Below are positions 18,205 to 27,388 of a stretch of 57,191 nucleotides of DNA, piece by piece (the stretch's first letter is position 1; every line of letters starts with the position of its first letter). Under the pieces are notes generated by a model. The model was given only the letters and a program-made list of their open reading frames with translations. It searched no databases and was not told the origin of the DNA. The stretch covers positions 1 to 57,191 of the forward strand of contig JAZOTM010000024.1 in NCBI GenBank assembly GCA_045657625.1, given 5' to 3'. The position numbers and the translations under genes are program-made. Source of the DNA: JAZOTM01 sp045657625. Lineage in GTDB: Bacteria; Bacillota; Clostridia; Lachnospirales; Lachnospiraceae.

Positions 18205-19617
18205 ATGAAAACTTTTATGGGAAAAGATTTTTTGCTATCGAATAAAACGGCATTGGATTTGTTTTTTTCTATTGCAGAGAAGCAGCCAATTATAGATTTT
18301 CATAATCACTTAAATTCTAAGGAAATATATGAGGATCCCTGTTTTTCTAATATGACAGAGGTATGGTTGAGCGGAGATCATTATAAATGGAGAGCCATGC
18401 GCGCAAATGGTATTCCGGAAGATTTGATTACAGGGGATGGAGATCCCTTTGAAAAATTTCTTGCTTGGGCTGATACGGTTCAAAATTTAATAGGAAATCC
18501 ATTGTATCACTGGACGCATATGGAATTGCAGCGTTACTTTGGAATTTACAAAACCTTGAATACAAGTACAGCGAAAGAGATATGGGAGTTGTGTAATGAA
18601 AAATTACAAAAAAAAGAATACTCTGTCCGTAATTTGTTACGTATGCAACATGTTGCTGTTTTGTGTACAACGGATGATCCTGTGGATTCTTTAATATGGC
18701 ATGAGAAATTGAAAGCGGATGATTTTGAGATACAGGTATTGCCTTCTTTTCGACCGGAAAAAGCATTCGCAATCGAAAAAACAGATTTTTTAGAATATAT
18801 CCGAAATTTAGAAATGGTTAGTGGCATGACAATTAAAAAATTTGTGGATTTGTTAGCAGCTTTAGAAAATCGTTTGGATTATTTTGTGAAAAAGGGATGT
18901 AAAGTATCTGATCACAGTTTGGAAAATTTGTTTTTTGAAAAGACTAACGCAGAAGAAGTGGAGTGTATTTTTCAGAAGAGGATGTCCGGAGATCGACTTT
19001 CAGAGAAAGAAATTGCAAAGTATCATGGCTTTCTATATCTACAATTGGGGGGACTTTATAAAAAAAAGGACTTGGTGATGCAACTACATATTGGTGCTTT
19101 GCGTAATAACTCAAGCAAGAACTATAGACGTTTAGGTGCAGATAGCGGTTTTGATAGTATGCATGATTTTTCCTATGCGGAACAATTATCTGGTCTTATT
19201 GGAAAAATGGAAGAAAAAGATAGTCTTCCAAAAACCATTTTTTATTGTTTGAATCCAAGGGATATGGAAATGGTGGCATCTATGGCTGGAAATTTTTGTG
19301 GCAACGAAGAAAAAATCAAAGGAAAAACGCAGTTGGGTGCGGCATGGTGGTTATGTGATCACAAACGGGGAATTGAAAAGCAATTGGAAGTGGTTGCAAG
19401 TCTTGGGTTGTTGTCTACATCTGTAGGTATGTTAACAGATTCCAGAAGCTTTCTTTCATTCCCGCGTCATGAGTATTATCGGCGGATCCTTTGCAATAAA
19501 ATAGGAGAATGGGTAGAAAATGGAGAATACCCGTTGGAACAAGGGTATTTGGAGAATTTAGTTGAAAATATATGTGGCAGAAATGCGATGGAATATTTTG
19601 GCTTTAACAAGGAATAA
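18205..19617 (+). CDS. uxaC: Uronate isomerase
   Basis: UxaC isomerises D-glucuronate to D-fructuronate (and galacturonate to tagaturonate), the entry step of the pathway. The 470-residue protein has the amidohydrolase-type metal motif DFHNHLNSKEI, then TEVWLSGDHYKWRAMRANG, NPLYHWTHMELQRYFGI, LCTTDDPVDSL, LPSFRPEKAF, MQLHIGALRNN and GMLTDSRSF, all typical of UxaC. Length is as expected. The start is three bases after uxuB, with TAGGA overlapping the preceding stop. Without an altronate branch (uxaA/uxaB) nearby, the glucuronate arm is the relevant one here. Confidence 0.95.
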   Translation: MKTFMGKDFLLSNKTALDLFFSIAEKQPIIDFHNHLNSKEIYEDPCFSNMTEVWLSGDHYKWRAMRANGIPEDLITGDGDPFEKFLAWADTVQNLIGNPLYHWTHMELQRYFGIYKTLNTSTAKEIWELCNEKLQKKEYSVRNLLRMQHVAVLCTTDDPVDSLIWHEKLKADDFEIQVLPSFRPEKAFAIEKTDFLEYIRNLEMVSGMTIKKFVDLLAALENRLDYFVKKGCKVSDHSLENLFFEKTNAEEVECIFQKRMSGDRLSEKEIAKYHGFLYLQLGGLYKKKDLVMQLHIGALRNNSSKNYRRLGADSGFDSMHDFSYAEQLSGLIGKMEEKDSLPKTIFYCLNPRDMEMVASMAGNFCGNEEKIKGKTQLGAAWWLCDHKRGIEKQLEVVASLGLLSTSVGMLTDSRSFLSFPRHEYYRRILCNKIGEWVENGEYPLEQGYLENLVENICGRNAMEYFGFNKE

Positions 19618-19634
19618 TCGTAGAGGAGTTTGAA

Positions 19635-20732
19635 ATGGATTTGAACATAAAAGAGAAAAAAGATTGTAAGTATGATGCAGTGTCCTTAGGGGAAGTGATG
19701 CTTCGTTTTGATCCCGGGGAGGGAAGAATTCGTACTGCCAGACAGTTTCAAGTCTGGGAAGGCGGTGGCGAATATAATGTCATTCGAGGATTACGTAGAT
19801 GTTTTGGAATGAATACGGCAGTATTAACAGCGTTTGCAGATAATGAAGTAGGACATTTGCTGGAAGACTTTATTTTGCAGGGTGGAGTAGACACAGCAAT
19901 GATTTCCTGGAGAAAAACAGATGGGATTGGAAGAGTCTGCAGAAATGGTTTGAATTTTGTGGAGCGAGGATATGGTATTCGAGGCGCTCTTAGTTGCTCA
20001 GATCGTGCAAATACTGCGATATCTATGGCAACAGACAAGGATTTTGATTTTGAATATCTGTTTGGAACTTTAGGGGTCCGGTGGTTTCATACAGGAGGGA
20101 TTTATGCGGCATTATCAGAGACTTCAGCAGACACTGTAATAAAAGCAATCAAAACGGCAAAAAAATATGGAACTGTGGTCTCTTATGATTTAAATTATAG
20201 AGCATCCATGTGGTCAGCAATTGGAGGAATTGAAAAGGCACGAGAAGTAAACCGCGAAGTTGCAAAATATGTAGATGTGATAATCGGAAATGAAGAAGAT
20301 TTTACCGCTTGTTTGGGATTGGAAGTTGCGGGAAACGATTCGAATTTAAAGGAATTGAATATTGAAGGATATAAAACAATGATTGATCAAGCTGCAAGAG
20401 ATTATCCAAATTTTAAAGTTGTGGCAACTACTTTAAGATCTGTAAAAACAGCAACGGTAAATGATTGGTCTGCTCTTTGCTGGGCAGATGGACAAATCTA
20501 TAAAGCAAAGGATTACAATGGTTTGGAAATATTAGACCGCGTAGGGGGCGGAGACTCATTTGCATCCGGATTGATTTATGGATTAATGACAACGGGAAAT
20601 CCTCAGGAGGCAGTGGAATATGGAACTGCACATGGAGCCCTTGCAATGACTACACCGGGGGACACAACCATGGCAACTTGCCAAGAGGTAGAAGGCATAA
20701 TGCAAGGAGCAAGTGCCAGAGTGAAAAGATAG
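19635..20732 (+). CDS. kdgK: 2-keto-3-deoxygluconate kinase (PfkB family)
   Basis: Ribokinase-family sugar kinase of 365 residues, phosphorylating KDG to KDPG for the aldolase encoded upstream. The start VSLGEVMLRFDPGEGRIR and the carboxy-terminal DRVGGGDSFASGLIYGL, with catalytic Asp307, are diagnostic of the PfkB fold; IGNEEDF is also seen. It is slightly longer than typical KDG kinases (about 340). The start follows AGAGGAG. It is the last gene of the ten-gene operon; no clear terminator follows before the next promoter, so some read-through is possible. Substrate choice is inferred from its place after uxaC, uxuB, uxuA and eda. Confidence 0.88.
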   Translation: MDLNIKEKKDCKYDAVSLGEVMLRFDPGEGRIRTARQFQVWEGGGEYNVIRGLRRCFGMNTAVLTAFADNEVGHLLEDFILQGGVDTAMISWRKTDGIGRVCRNGLNFVERGYGIRGALSCSDRANTAISMATDKDFDFEYLFGTLGVRWFHTGGIYAALSETSADTVIKAIKTAKKYGTVVSYDLNYRASMWSAIGGIEKAREVNREVAKYVDVIIGNEEDFTACLGLEVAGNDSNLKELNIEGYKTMIDQAARDYPNFKVVATTLRSVKTATVNDWSALCWADGQIYKAKDYNGLEILDRVGGGDSFASGLIYGLMTTGNPQEAVEYGTAHGALAMTTPGDTTMATCQEVEGIMQGASARVKR

Positions 20733-20734
20733 AG

Positions 20735-20763
20735 TTGTCTTACTTCCCGTACTATAATATAAT
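20735..20763 (+). promoter_or_regulatory. Promoter of the alkD-like gene
   Basis: TTGTCT at 20735-20740, a 17-bp spacer and TATAAT at 20758-20763 form a near-consensus housekeeping promoter just downstream of the sugar operon. A second overlapping TATAAT begins at 20753. Confidence 0.65.
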
Positions 20764-20798
20764 CATAGCACTGCAAAGAAAGAGAAGTCGTAGGGTTT

Positions 20799-21485
20799 AT
20801 GATTATAGAAGAGATTCGCAAGGATTTATTGCAAAAGGAAGATAAAAAATACAAAGATTTTCAGGGGAAGCTGATTCCGAGCATCGAGATGGAGACTATG
20901 ATTGGAATCAGTACTCCGGTGCTTCGAAAAATGGCAAAAGAATATGGGAAGAACCCTGAGATTCAGGTATTTATGAGGGATTTGCCGCATAAATATTTTG
21001 AAGAGAATCAGTTGCAGGCGTTCTTGATTTCAGAAGAGAAGGATTTTTTCAAATGTGTGGAAGAAATTCGTCTCTTTTTGCCGTATGTGGACAATTGGGC
21101 GACTTGCGATCAGATGTTGCCGAAGGTGTTTAAAAAAGAGAGAGCACAGTTGTTGCCTTATATCCAAGAATGGTTGCAGGCGGAACATCCCTATACGGTG
21201 CGTTTTGCGATTGGACTTTTGATGCAGCATTATCTGGATGAGGAGTTTCAGCCGGAATATTTGGAATGGATTGCGAAAATCCGAAGGGATGAGTATTATA
21301 TAAATATGATGATTGCTTGGTATTTTGCTACAGCTTTGGCAAAGCAATACGAAGCCACCATCCCCTATATAAAACAAAAATCTTTGGAACAGTGGACACA
21401 CAATAAATCCATTCAAAAAGCAGTGGAAAGCAGACGTATTTCCACGGAAACCAAAGAGTATTTAAAGACATTGAAATGGAAGTAA
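20799..21485 (+). CDS. DNA alkylation repair protein, AlkD-like HEAT-repeat glycosylase
   Basis: A cytoplasmic 228-residue protein of the AlkC/AlkD class, which excises bulky or positively charged alkylated bases. The pattern is helical throughout, with family segments GISTPVLRKMAKEYGK, PHKYFEENQLQAFLIS, FLPYVDNWATCDQM, RFAIGLLMQHYLD, YYINMMIAWYFATALAKQYE and ESRRISTETKEYLKTLKWK at the end. VDNWATCD supplies the conserved Trp/Asp region. Length is standard. It has its own promoter. The cysteine desulfurase gene follows by 17 bp on the same strand, so the two may share a transcript with mnmA, without any obvious functional tie. Confidence 0.85.
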   Translation: MIIEEIRKDLLQKEDKKYKDFQGKLIPSIEMETMIGISTPVLRKMAKEYGKNPEIQVFMRDLPHKYFEENQLQAFLISEEKDFFKCVEEIRLFLPYVDNWATCDQMLPKVFKKERAQLLPYIQEWLQAEHPYTVRFAIGLLMQHYLDEEFQPEYLEWIAKIRRDEYYINMMIAWYFATALAKQYEATIPYIKQKSLEQWTHNKSIQKAVESRRISTETKEYLKTLKWK

Positions 21486-21501
21486 GAAAGCGAGTAAGAA
21501 A

Positions 21502-22635
21502 TTGATATATGCAGATCACGCGGCCACCACACCTATGTGTCAGGTGGCTAAAGGTGTTTTCGTAAATACCGTAGAAGAATGCTTTGGAAATCCTTCTGCT
21601 GTTTATGGCGTGGGACAAAAGGCAAAGCAGGTATTGGAAATGGCAAGAGATGGAATTGCACGAATGATAGATGCTTCTCCCGATGAGATTTTTTTCACAT
21701 CCGGTGGTACGGAAGCTGATAATCAGGCGATTCGTTCTGCCGCACAGTTTGGAAAAGAACAGGGAAAATGCCATATTGTAACCACCGCATTTGAACATCA
21801 TGCGGTATTACATACGTTGGAGCAACTGGAAAAAGAAGGGTTTGAAGTGACCTATTTATCCATTCCGGAGAGTGGTGTGATTTCGGTAGAAGATGTGGAG
21901 CAGGCTTTGCGGGAGGAGACTTGCCTTGTAGTTTGTATGTATGCCAATAATGAAATTGGTACGATACAGCCAATCAAGGAAATCGGTGCTCTTTGCAAAG
22001 AAAGACAAGTACTCTTTTTCTCAGATGCTGTGCAGGTGGTGGGACATTTGCCGATTTCTGTAAGAGAGTTAGGGGTAGATTATTTGTCTGCATCGGCACA
22101 TAAGTTTTATGGTCCCAAGGGCGTGGGATTTTTATATGTAAAAAAAGGCGCGCCTCATGTTTCGGTGCTACAAGGTGGAGCCCAGGAAAAGGGTTTTCGC
22201 CCCGGAACAGAAAATGTGCCGGGGATTGCAGCCATGGAAGCAGCTTTGCGAGAAAGCCTGCAATTGGCGGAGGCGGAAAATGAGTCCTTAAGAAAAAAAC
22301 GAAATCGTTTGCTGGAAGGACTTTTAGAAATCCCGGATACCGTATTAAACGGAGAGAAGGAAAGACGATTACCGGGAAATGTGAATCTTTGTTTTGCCGG
22401 AGTGACAGGGGATTTGCTTTTGGCTATGTTGGATGCCAGAGGTATTTGTGCTTCTTCCGGAAGTGCTTGTGCGTCAGGATCCTTGGATCCCAGTCATGTG
22501 CTTCTCGCAATGGGAAGAGATTACGAATTGGCCAGAGGTGCCCTTCGTTTAAGTATTGGGCCGGAAATTACAGAGGATGAAATAGAAAGTTTGATTGTTA
22601 CCATCCAGGAATTGGTGGGTAATATTAGAGGATAA
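21502..22635 (+). CDS. Cysteine desulfurase (NifS/IscS family)
   Basis: A PLP enzyme of 377 residues that removes sulfur from L-cysteine to give an enzyme persulfide and alanine. The family pattern is complete: start MIYADHAATTP, TSGGTEADNQAI, YANNEIGTIQPI, ASAHKFYGPKGVG with the PLP lysine at about 201, and the mobile loop SSGSACASG with the catalytic cysteine at about 323. The start is a TTG at 21502 because it gives the canonical amino terminus; the ribosome site is weak. The gene ends 3 bp before mnmA, so it most likely supplies the sulfur for tRNA thiolation rather than a general Fe-S system. Confidence 0.93.
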   Translation: MIYADHAATTPMCQVAKGVFVNTVEECFGNPSAVYGVGQKAKQVLEMARDGIARMIDASPDEIFFTSGGTEADNQAIRSAAQFGKEQGKCHIVTTAFEHHAVLHTLEQLEKEGFEVTYLSIPESGVISVEDVEQALREETCLVVCMYANNEIGTIQPIKEIGALCKERQVLFFSDAVQVVGHLPISVRELGVDYLSASAHKFYGPKGVGFLYVKKGAPHVSVLQGGAQEKGFRPGTENVPGIAAMEAALRESLQLAEAENESLRKKRNRLLEGLLEIPDTVLNGEKERRLPGNVNLCFAGVTGDLLLAMLDARGICASSGSACASGSLDPSHVLLAMGRDYELARGALRLSIGPEITEDEIESLIVTIQELVGNIRG

Positions 22636-22638
22636 AAA

Positions 22639-23709
22639 ATGGCAAAAGTAGTAGTTGGTATGTCCGGCGGAGTAGATAGCGCCGTGACAGCTTATCTTTT
22701 AAAGGAAGCAGGATATGAGGTCATCGGGTTGACACTTCGTACTTGGCAGTCTGAGGATGGCAAGGAAAGTCGTTGCTGTGAAATTGATGATGCCAGAAGG
22801 GTGGCTTGGAAATTAAGTATTCCTTACTATACCTTGAATTGCATTCCGGAGTTTGAGGAACAGGTGACAAAGCCTTTTATGCATTGCTATTTAGAGGGAA
22901 AAACACCAAATCCTTGTATAGAATGTAATCGATACGTAAAATGGGACCGCATGCTTCATTTTGCAAAGAGTATGGGAGCGGAATACATTGCCACCGGTCA
23001 TTATGCCCATGTAATACAATTGGAAAACGGTAGATATACGGTGAAAATGGCGGATTTTGCAAAGAAGGATCAGACTTATATGTTGTATAAGTTGACCCAG
23101 GAGCAGTTGAAATCCACCTTGATGCCCCTTGGAAAAATGAATAAGGATGATGTGCGTGAAATTGCCAGAACCCAGGAAATTCCAGTGGCTTCAAAACCGG
23201 ATTCTCAAGAAATTTGTTTTGTTACAGAAGGGCATTATGCAGAGTTTATTGAAAAACATAGTGACGAAACAATTCCGGGAAAAGGAAAATTTGTGAATGA
23301 AGAAGGACAGGAACTGGGCGAGCACCAGGGGGTGATTCATTACACCGTGGGACAACGTAAGGGACTGGGAATTTCTTTTTCACATCCATTGTATGTAAAG
23401 GAAATTCAAGCAGATACCAATGAAATAGTATTAGGGGACAATGATAGTTTGTTTCATAAGGATATTTTGTGCAGCGATGTGAATTACATGGGAATTTCGG
23501 ATTTGGCACCGGGAGAATCCTTGGAGTGTTTTGCCAAGATTCGTTATCACCATGATGCACAAAAAGCTACGATTCAGGCCTTAGAAGATGGAAAAGTAAA
23601 ACTTTCCTTCGAAGAACCGGTACGAGCTGCCACACCGGGACAGTCCGCTGTGTTCTATGATGAAAATCGTTGCGTGCTGGGTGGCGGTATTATCCATCAA
23701 GTTTTATAG
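22639..23709 (+). CDS. mnmA: tRNA-specific 2-thiouridylase
   Basis: MnmA adds sulfur to position 2 of the wobble uridine in tRNAs for Lys, Glu and Gln, activating the base with ATP. The sequence starts MAKVVVGMSGGVDSAV (PP-loop), includes NPCIECNRYVKW with catalytic Cys93, GHYAHV, KDQTYMLYKL, and SQEICFV with Cys193, then a beta-barrel ending in FYDENRCVLGGGII. It has 356 residues, normal length. It directly follows a dedicated cysteine desulfurase; this pairing is a familiar alternative to the IscS-TusABCDE relay in Firmicutes, which lack the Tus proteins. Confidence 0.95.
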   Translation: MAKVVVGMSGGVDSAVTAYLLKEAGYEVIGLTLRTWQSEDGKESRCCEIDDARRVAWKLSIPYYTLNCIPEFEEQVTKPFMHCYLEGKTPNPCIECNRYVKWDRMLHFAKSMGAEYIATGHYAHVIQLENGRYTVKMADFAKKDQTYMLYKLTQEQLKSTLMPLGKMNKDDVREIARTQEIPVASKPDSQEICFVTEGHYAEFIEKHSDETIPGKGKFVNEEGQELGEHQGVIHYTVGQRKGLGISFSHPLYVKEIQADTNEIVLGDNDSLFHKDILCSDVNYMGISDLAPGESLECFAKIRYHHDAQKATIQALEDGKVKLSFEEPVRAATPGQSAVFYDENRCVLGGGIIHQVL

Positions 23710-23757
23710 TTTTTTGAAATACGTTCAGGTTGTGGTTTTGCCGGAAATGGAGGCGCA

Positions 23758-24837
23758 ATGGGGACTTTAAAAGAATTTGTGACTTGGAGAGGAGACCTAA
23801 GTTTTGCACAGGATCCTTTTCATGCAGTGGACAATTTGATTTTTTCGACGCTTTCTTATGTACAGTTTGATGAGATTTTGCAGAGCGAAAAGGATTGTTA
23901 CGACTTGCAGGATTTGGCTGCGTTGTATTTTGAAAAGATACATCCTTTCAAGGAATTCCGTGACAATGCTTTGTCAAAAAGAGCTGCAGAGCTATTGGAC
24001 CATTTAAAGAACAGTGAGCGTTATGCACATGTGATGGTGCGAAATTATTGCAGCATTGTAAATACAGAACGGACGTTGCAGTTTGCTGCGATGGAATTTG
24101 TGTTGACGGATGGCACCAGTTTTGTGGCCTATCGTGGAACCGACGACACCATTGTGGGCTGGAAAGAAGATTTTATGCTGGCAGTGACAGAGGTGGAAGC
24201 GGAAAAAGAAGCGGTCCAATATTTGAATCGCATTGCAAAAGATCGCAGGCGTCTTCTGCGGGTAGGCGGACACTCTAAGGGCGGTCATTTGGCGGTTTAT
24301 GCCTCAGTATCAGCGGAAGAGGAGATCAAGGAGCGGATTTTACAAATTTATACCAACGATGGCCCCGGATTTTCCAGAGAATTTGTAAAAAGCAAAGAAA
24401 CCAAGAAAATGGCCGGTAAGGTGGTACGTATTTTACCGGAGGAATCCATTATTGGGATGTTGATGGAACCGGTGGGAACTACCATGGTGGTAAAGAGCAG
24501 TAACCGTGGATTTTTACAACATGACTTATTGAGTTGGGAAGTTGTGGGAAAGAAATTGGTGGAAAAAAAGACGGTTACGAAGAATGCGAAAATGATTGAT
24601 AAAGCCGTTTCCGAATGGATTTATTCCTTCCCGGCAGGATCAGAGCAGGGATTTATTGATGATTTATTCGCGGTGTTGGAAGCACCGGGAGTCGGGTCCC
24701 TAACGGAATTGCAAAAGAATGGTATGAAGAGTTTGCCGGCTATGACCAAGCAGTTGAATAAGCTGTCACCGGAAACCATAGAACGCGTCAATTTAATATT
24801 AAAGGCATTGATTCAGGAAATGATCAATGATACCTAA
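23758..24837 (+). CDS. DUF2974 alpha/beta-hydrolase-like protein
   Basis: A 359-residue cytoplasmic protein of the DUF2974 (Mbeg1-like) family, which has a lipase-like alpha/beta-hydrolase fold. GTLKEFVTWRGDLSFAQDPFHAVDNLIFSTLSY is the typical opening. Later VAYRGTDDTIVGWKEDF (oxyanion region) and GGHSKGGHLAVYAS show the nucleophile elbow G-H-S-K-G-G with Ser173. The start at 23758 follows GGAGG. No signal peptide is seen. The reaction is unknown; esterase or lipase activity is suggested by fold only. It closes this run of forward genes at the bidirectional terminator 24851-24877. Confidence 0.8.
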   Translation: MGTLKEFVTWRGDLSFAQDPFHAVDNLIFSTLSYVQFDEILQSEKDCYDLQDLAALYFEKIHPFKEFRDNALSKRAAELLDHLKNSERYAHVMVRNYCSIVNTERTLQFAAMEFVLTDGTSFVAYRGTDDTIVGWKEDFMLAVTEVEAEKEAVQYLNRIAKDRRRLLRVGGHSKGGHLAVYASVSAEEEIKERILQIYTNDGPGFSREFVKSKETKKMAGKVVRILPEESIIGMLMEPVGTTMVVKSSNRGFLQHDLLSWEVVGKKLVEKKTVTKNAKMIDKAVSEWIYSFPAGSEQGFIDDLFAVLEAPGVGSLTELQKNGMKSLPAMTKQLNKLSPETIERVNLILKALIQEMINDT

Positions 24838-24850
24838 GTCAGGGAAATAC

Positions 24851-24877
24851 AAAGAGCTGCTCCTAGAACAGCTCTTT
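24851..24877 (+). terminator. Bidirectional terminator between converging genes
   Basis: AAAGAGCTG pairs with CAGCTCTTT across a nine-base loop, with T on one side and A on the other. The stop codon of the reverse-strand AraC gene lies inside the loop, so the hairpin serves both converging genes. Confidence 0.75.
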
Positions 24878-25864
24878 TTGTTGCTTGCGATAGTCTTTTG
24901 GAGATGTTCCATAGACTTCTTTAAATTTGCGATGGAAATAGCTGGAATTGTCATAGCCAATGGCTTCTAAAATGCGTGTGGTGGAAAGGGTGGTGTTGGT
25001 AAGCAGGTAAGAAGCTTGCTCCAGCTTCCTTTTCTGCAACAGTTCCTTGAAGTTCCCACCGCCATGTTTTTTCAAAAGACGGCTGATAAAATAGGTGGGT
25101 TCTTGCAATTTTTCACAGAGGTCTTGCAAAGAACCTTCTTTATAATTTTGGTCGATATATTGCAAAGATTGAAATACCAGATTCTGCTCGTAGGAGGAGG
25201 GTGTGGTATTTTTTAAGTCCTTGGCAAAGGAGGAAAGGTTCATGAGTACCAATCCCATGGTGGTCTGGTTGATGACATTGGTTTCTTTTTTGTGTTCCAC
25301 CAGATTCCAAACCATGTTTTCCATTAAATTTTGTACGGGCAAAATATCCTTGGCATGGAAATGCATATAGGAATTTTGACTGTTTTCTCCGGTTAAGGTG
25401 GAAAGCAAAAACGAACGGAGACTGTTATCCTTTCCCATCATAGCAATGGCTTGATTGAAAAAGTTGGGTAAAATAATAAAGTTGATGGCAATGTCATGAA
25501 GGGAAGCCGGTAGGATTTCCTGAACGGCATTTTGATTTAAAAACAAAAGGTCGCCTTCTTCTAAGGTAATGCGGTCCCTATGATTTAAGATGTGGGTAGT
25601 GGTACCGCTGTACATATAAACCAGTTCCACGTAGTTGTGGCTATGGGGTGGAAAATGCACAAAGCGGGTATGAGGACGAATTTCAATAAAACGTCCTTTT
25701 TCCATAAGATGTTCTGCATCAATGACAAAGTTTTCTCCCAGGGGGGCTTCATCCAGAGTGCCCGGAGAGATATAGAGGTCTTGATTGATTTTCTTTTGTC
25801 CATCTAGGATGGATTGCTCTTCTTGGGTAATGGCTTCCAATTTTGCCAATAAAGTGGTATTCAT
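24863..25864 (-). CDS. AraC-family transcriptional regulator, probable rhamnose-operon activator
   Basis: A 333-residue cytoplasmic regulator. The amino half carries a cupin-like ligand domain (HSHNYVELVYMYSGTTTHILN, FLNQNAVQEILP). The carboxy 100 residues form the AraC double helix-turn-helix: DLCEKLQEPTYFISRLLKKHGGGNFKELLQKRK and ILEAIGYDNSSYFHRKFKEVYGTSPKDYRK. It is transcribed divergently from rhaB with a 111-bp shared gap. By position it should sense L-rhamnose (or a product) and activate rhaBAD, in the manner of RhaS/RhaR. The effector is inferred; the family is certain. Its coding end overlaps the terminator hairpin shared with the DUF2974 gene. Confidence 0.88.
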   Translation of the reverse strand: MNTTLLAKLEAITQEEQSILDGQKKINQDLYISPGTLDEAPLGENFVIDAEHLMEKGRFIEIRPHTRFVHFPPHSHNYVELVYMYSGTTTHILNHRDRITLEEGDLLFLNQNAVQEILPASLHDIAINFIILPNFFNQAIAMMGKDNSLRSFLLSTLTGENSQNSYMHFHAKDILPVQNLMENMVWNLVEHKKETNVINQTTMGLVLMNLSSFAKDLKNTTPSSYEQNLVFQSLQYIDQNYKEGSLQDLCEKLQEPTYFISRLLKKHGGGNFKELLQKRKLEQASYLLTNTTLSTTRILEAIGYDNSSYFHRKFKEVYGTSPKDYRKQQKELF

Positions 25865-25975
25865 GTACGCAATCTCCTGGTTGCAAGAGAGGTCCTAAAA
25901 TTTGCTTCTCAGCGACCTTTTTTGCAGCTCCTTTTTTGTATATATTGGTTATAACAAAAAGCGGAGGTTTTTACA
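25865..25975 (+). promoter_or_regulatory. Divergent regulatory gap between the AraC regulator and rhaB
   Basis: The gap contains a -10-like TATAAC at 25950-25955 for rhaB, with no good -35 at 17 bp, as expected for an activator-dependent promoter. GGAGG at 25963-25967 is the rhaB ribosome site. GCAATCTCCTGGTTGC near 25869 is a small dyad (GCAA/TTGC) close to the regulator start. No longer repeat was made out. Confidence 0.4.
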
Positions 25976-27373
25976 ATGCAACCAACATATTTTTTAGCGG
26001 TAGACATAGGTGCTTCTTCCGGTAGACATATGATTTCCTGGATGGAAAATGGAAAAATGAGAATGGAAGAGGTATACCGTTTTCAAAACGGCATGGTGCA
26101 AAAAGGGACCATGCGTCTGTGGGATATCCAGTTGTTGTTCGGCGAAATCGTAGCCGGTATGAGGGCTGCAGCAAATGCGGGTTATAAACCGAAGACCATG
26201 TCCATTGATACTTGGGCAGTGGATTACGTGCTTTTGGATGAGAAAGATCAGGTACTTGGGGAATCATACGGATATCGTGATCACAGAACAGAAGGCGTCG
26301 ATGAAAAGGTTTATGAAATACTTCCGGAAAGCGAGTTGTATAAACGCACCGGAATTCAGAAACAGATATTTAATACGATTTATCAGTTGTATGCAGATAA
26401 ATTACAAAGACCGGAGGTATTGCAGAAGGCAAAGACCTTTTTGATGTTACCGGATTATTTTCAGTTTTTACTGACCGGGGTAAAAAAATCAGAGTACACC
26501 AACGGCTCTTCTACCCAGTTGGTAAATCCGGAAACGAAGCAATGGGATACGGATTTGATGGATCTGCTTGGTCTTCCGAAAGACATCTTTTTACCATTGC
26601 AAATGCCGGGAACCATTCTTGGAGAATTGAGACCGGAGATCCAAGAAAAGGTGGGATTTAACTGTGAAGTGGTTATGTGTGCCAGCCATGATACGGCATC
26701 TGCTGTTATGGCAATGCCAAAGAGCAAAGACGGCATTTATTTAAGTTCCGGTACATGGTCCTTGATGGGAGTGGAAAATCAAGAAGCCCTTCGAGATGAA
26801 AAGTCACATGGTGGAAATTTCACCAATGAAGGAGGATACGACTATCGTTTCCGTTATTTGAAAAACATTATGGGACTTTGGATGATTCAGTCGGTACGTC
26901 ATGAAACCGGGGATGCTTATTCCTTTGGGGAAATCTGTGATATGGCTGAAAAATGCAAGGATTTCCCATCCAGAGTGGATGTGAATGACAATGCCTTTTT
27001 GGCGCCGGAGTCTATGACAGAAGCTATTCAGACTTATTGCAAGGAAAGCGGACAACAGGTGCCGGAAAGCCTTGGGGAAGTGGCAACTGTGGTATATCAA
27101 AGTTTGGCAGAGTGCTATGGAAAAACCGTGCAGGAAATCGAAGCCAATACCGGTGTGGAATATCCGCGTATTTATATTATTGGTGGAGGTGCAAATGCAG
27201 GATATTTGAATCAGTTGACTGCAGAAGCTACCGGAAAAGAAATTTTTGCGGGACCTACGGAGGCAACGGCCATTGGAAATATCATGGCGCAGATGATTGC
27301 GAAGAAAGAATTGAAGGATCTTCACACAGCAAGAAATGTGGTTCGAGAATCATTTGAAATAAAAGTTTATTAG
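25976..27373 (+). CDS. rhaB: Rhamnulokinase
   Basis: RhaB phosphorylates L-rhamnulose to L-rhamnulose-1-phosphate using ATP. It is a 465-residue FGGY-type kinase: LAVDIGASSGRHM phosphate-binding start, MSIDTWAVDYVLLD, the substrate segment GYRDHRTEGV, CASHDTASAV, LSSGTWSLMGVE and the adenosine motif IYIIGGGANAGYLNQLTAEATG. Length is typical. It leads the operon rhaB-rhaA-rhaD, each gap being about 15-25 bp, with strong ribosome sites. Together the three convert L-rhamnose into dihydroxyacetone phosphate and L-lactaldehyde. Confidence 0.95.
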   Translation: MQPTYFLAVDIGASSGRHMISWMENGKMRMEEVYRFQNGMVQKGTMRLWDIQLLFGEIVAGMRAAANAGYKPKTMSIDTWAVDYVLLDEKDQVLGESYGYRDHRTEGVDEKVYEILPESELYKRTGIQKQIFNTIYQLYADKLQRPEVLQKAKTFLMLPDYFQFLLTGVKKSEYTNGSSTQLVNPETKQWDTDLMDLLGLPKDIFLPLQMPGTILGELRPEIQEKVGFNCEVVMCASHDTASAVMAMPKSKDGIYLSSGTWSLMGVENQEALRDEKSHGGNFTNEGGYDYRFRYLKNIMGLWMIQSVRHETGDAYSFGEICDMAEKCKDFPSRVDVNDNAFLAPESMTEAIQTYCKESGQQVPESLGEVATVVYQSLAECYGKTVQEIEANTGVEYPRIYIIGGGANAGYLNQLTAEATGKEIFAGPTEATAIGNIMAQMIAKKELKDLHTARNVVRESFEIKVY

Positions 27374-27388
27374 AAAAAGGAGAAGAAA

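Noticed and set aside
18205..20732. Galacturonate (pectin) pathway instead of glucuronate
   Set aside because: UxaC can serve both, but the operon has uxuA and uxuB and no tagaturonate reductase or altronate dehydratase, and it carries a GH115-like glucuronidase.
26804..27325. 173-residue reverse-strand frame within rhaB
   Set aside because: Antisense to conserved kinase motifs; translation has no family features.
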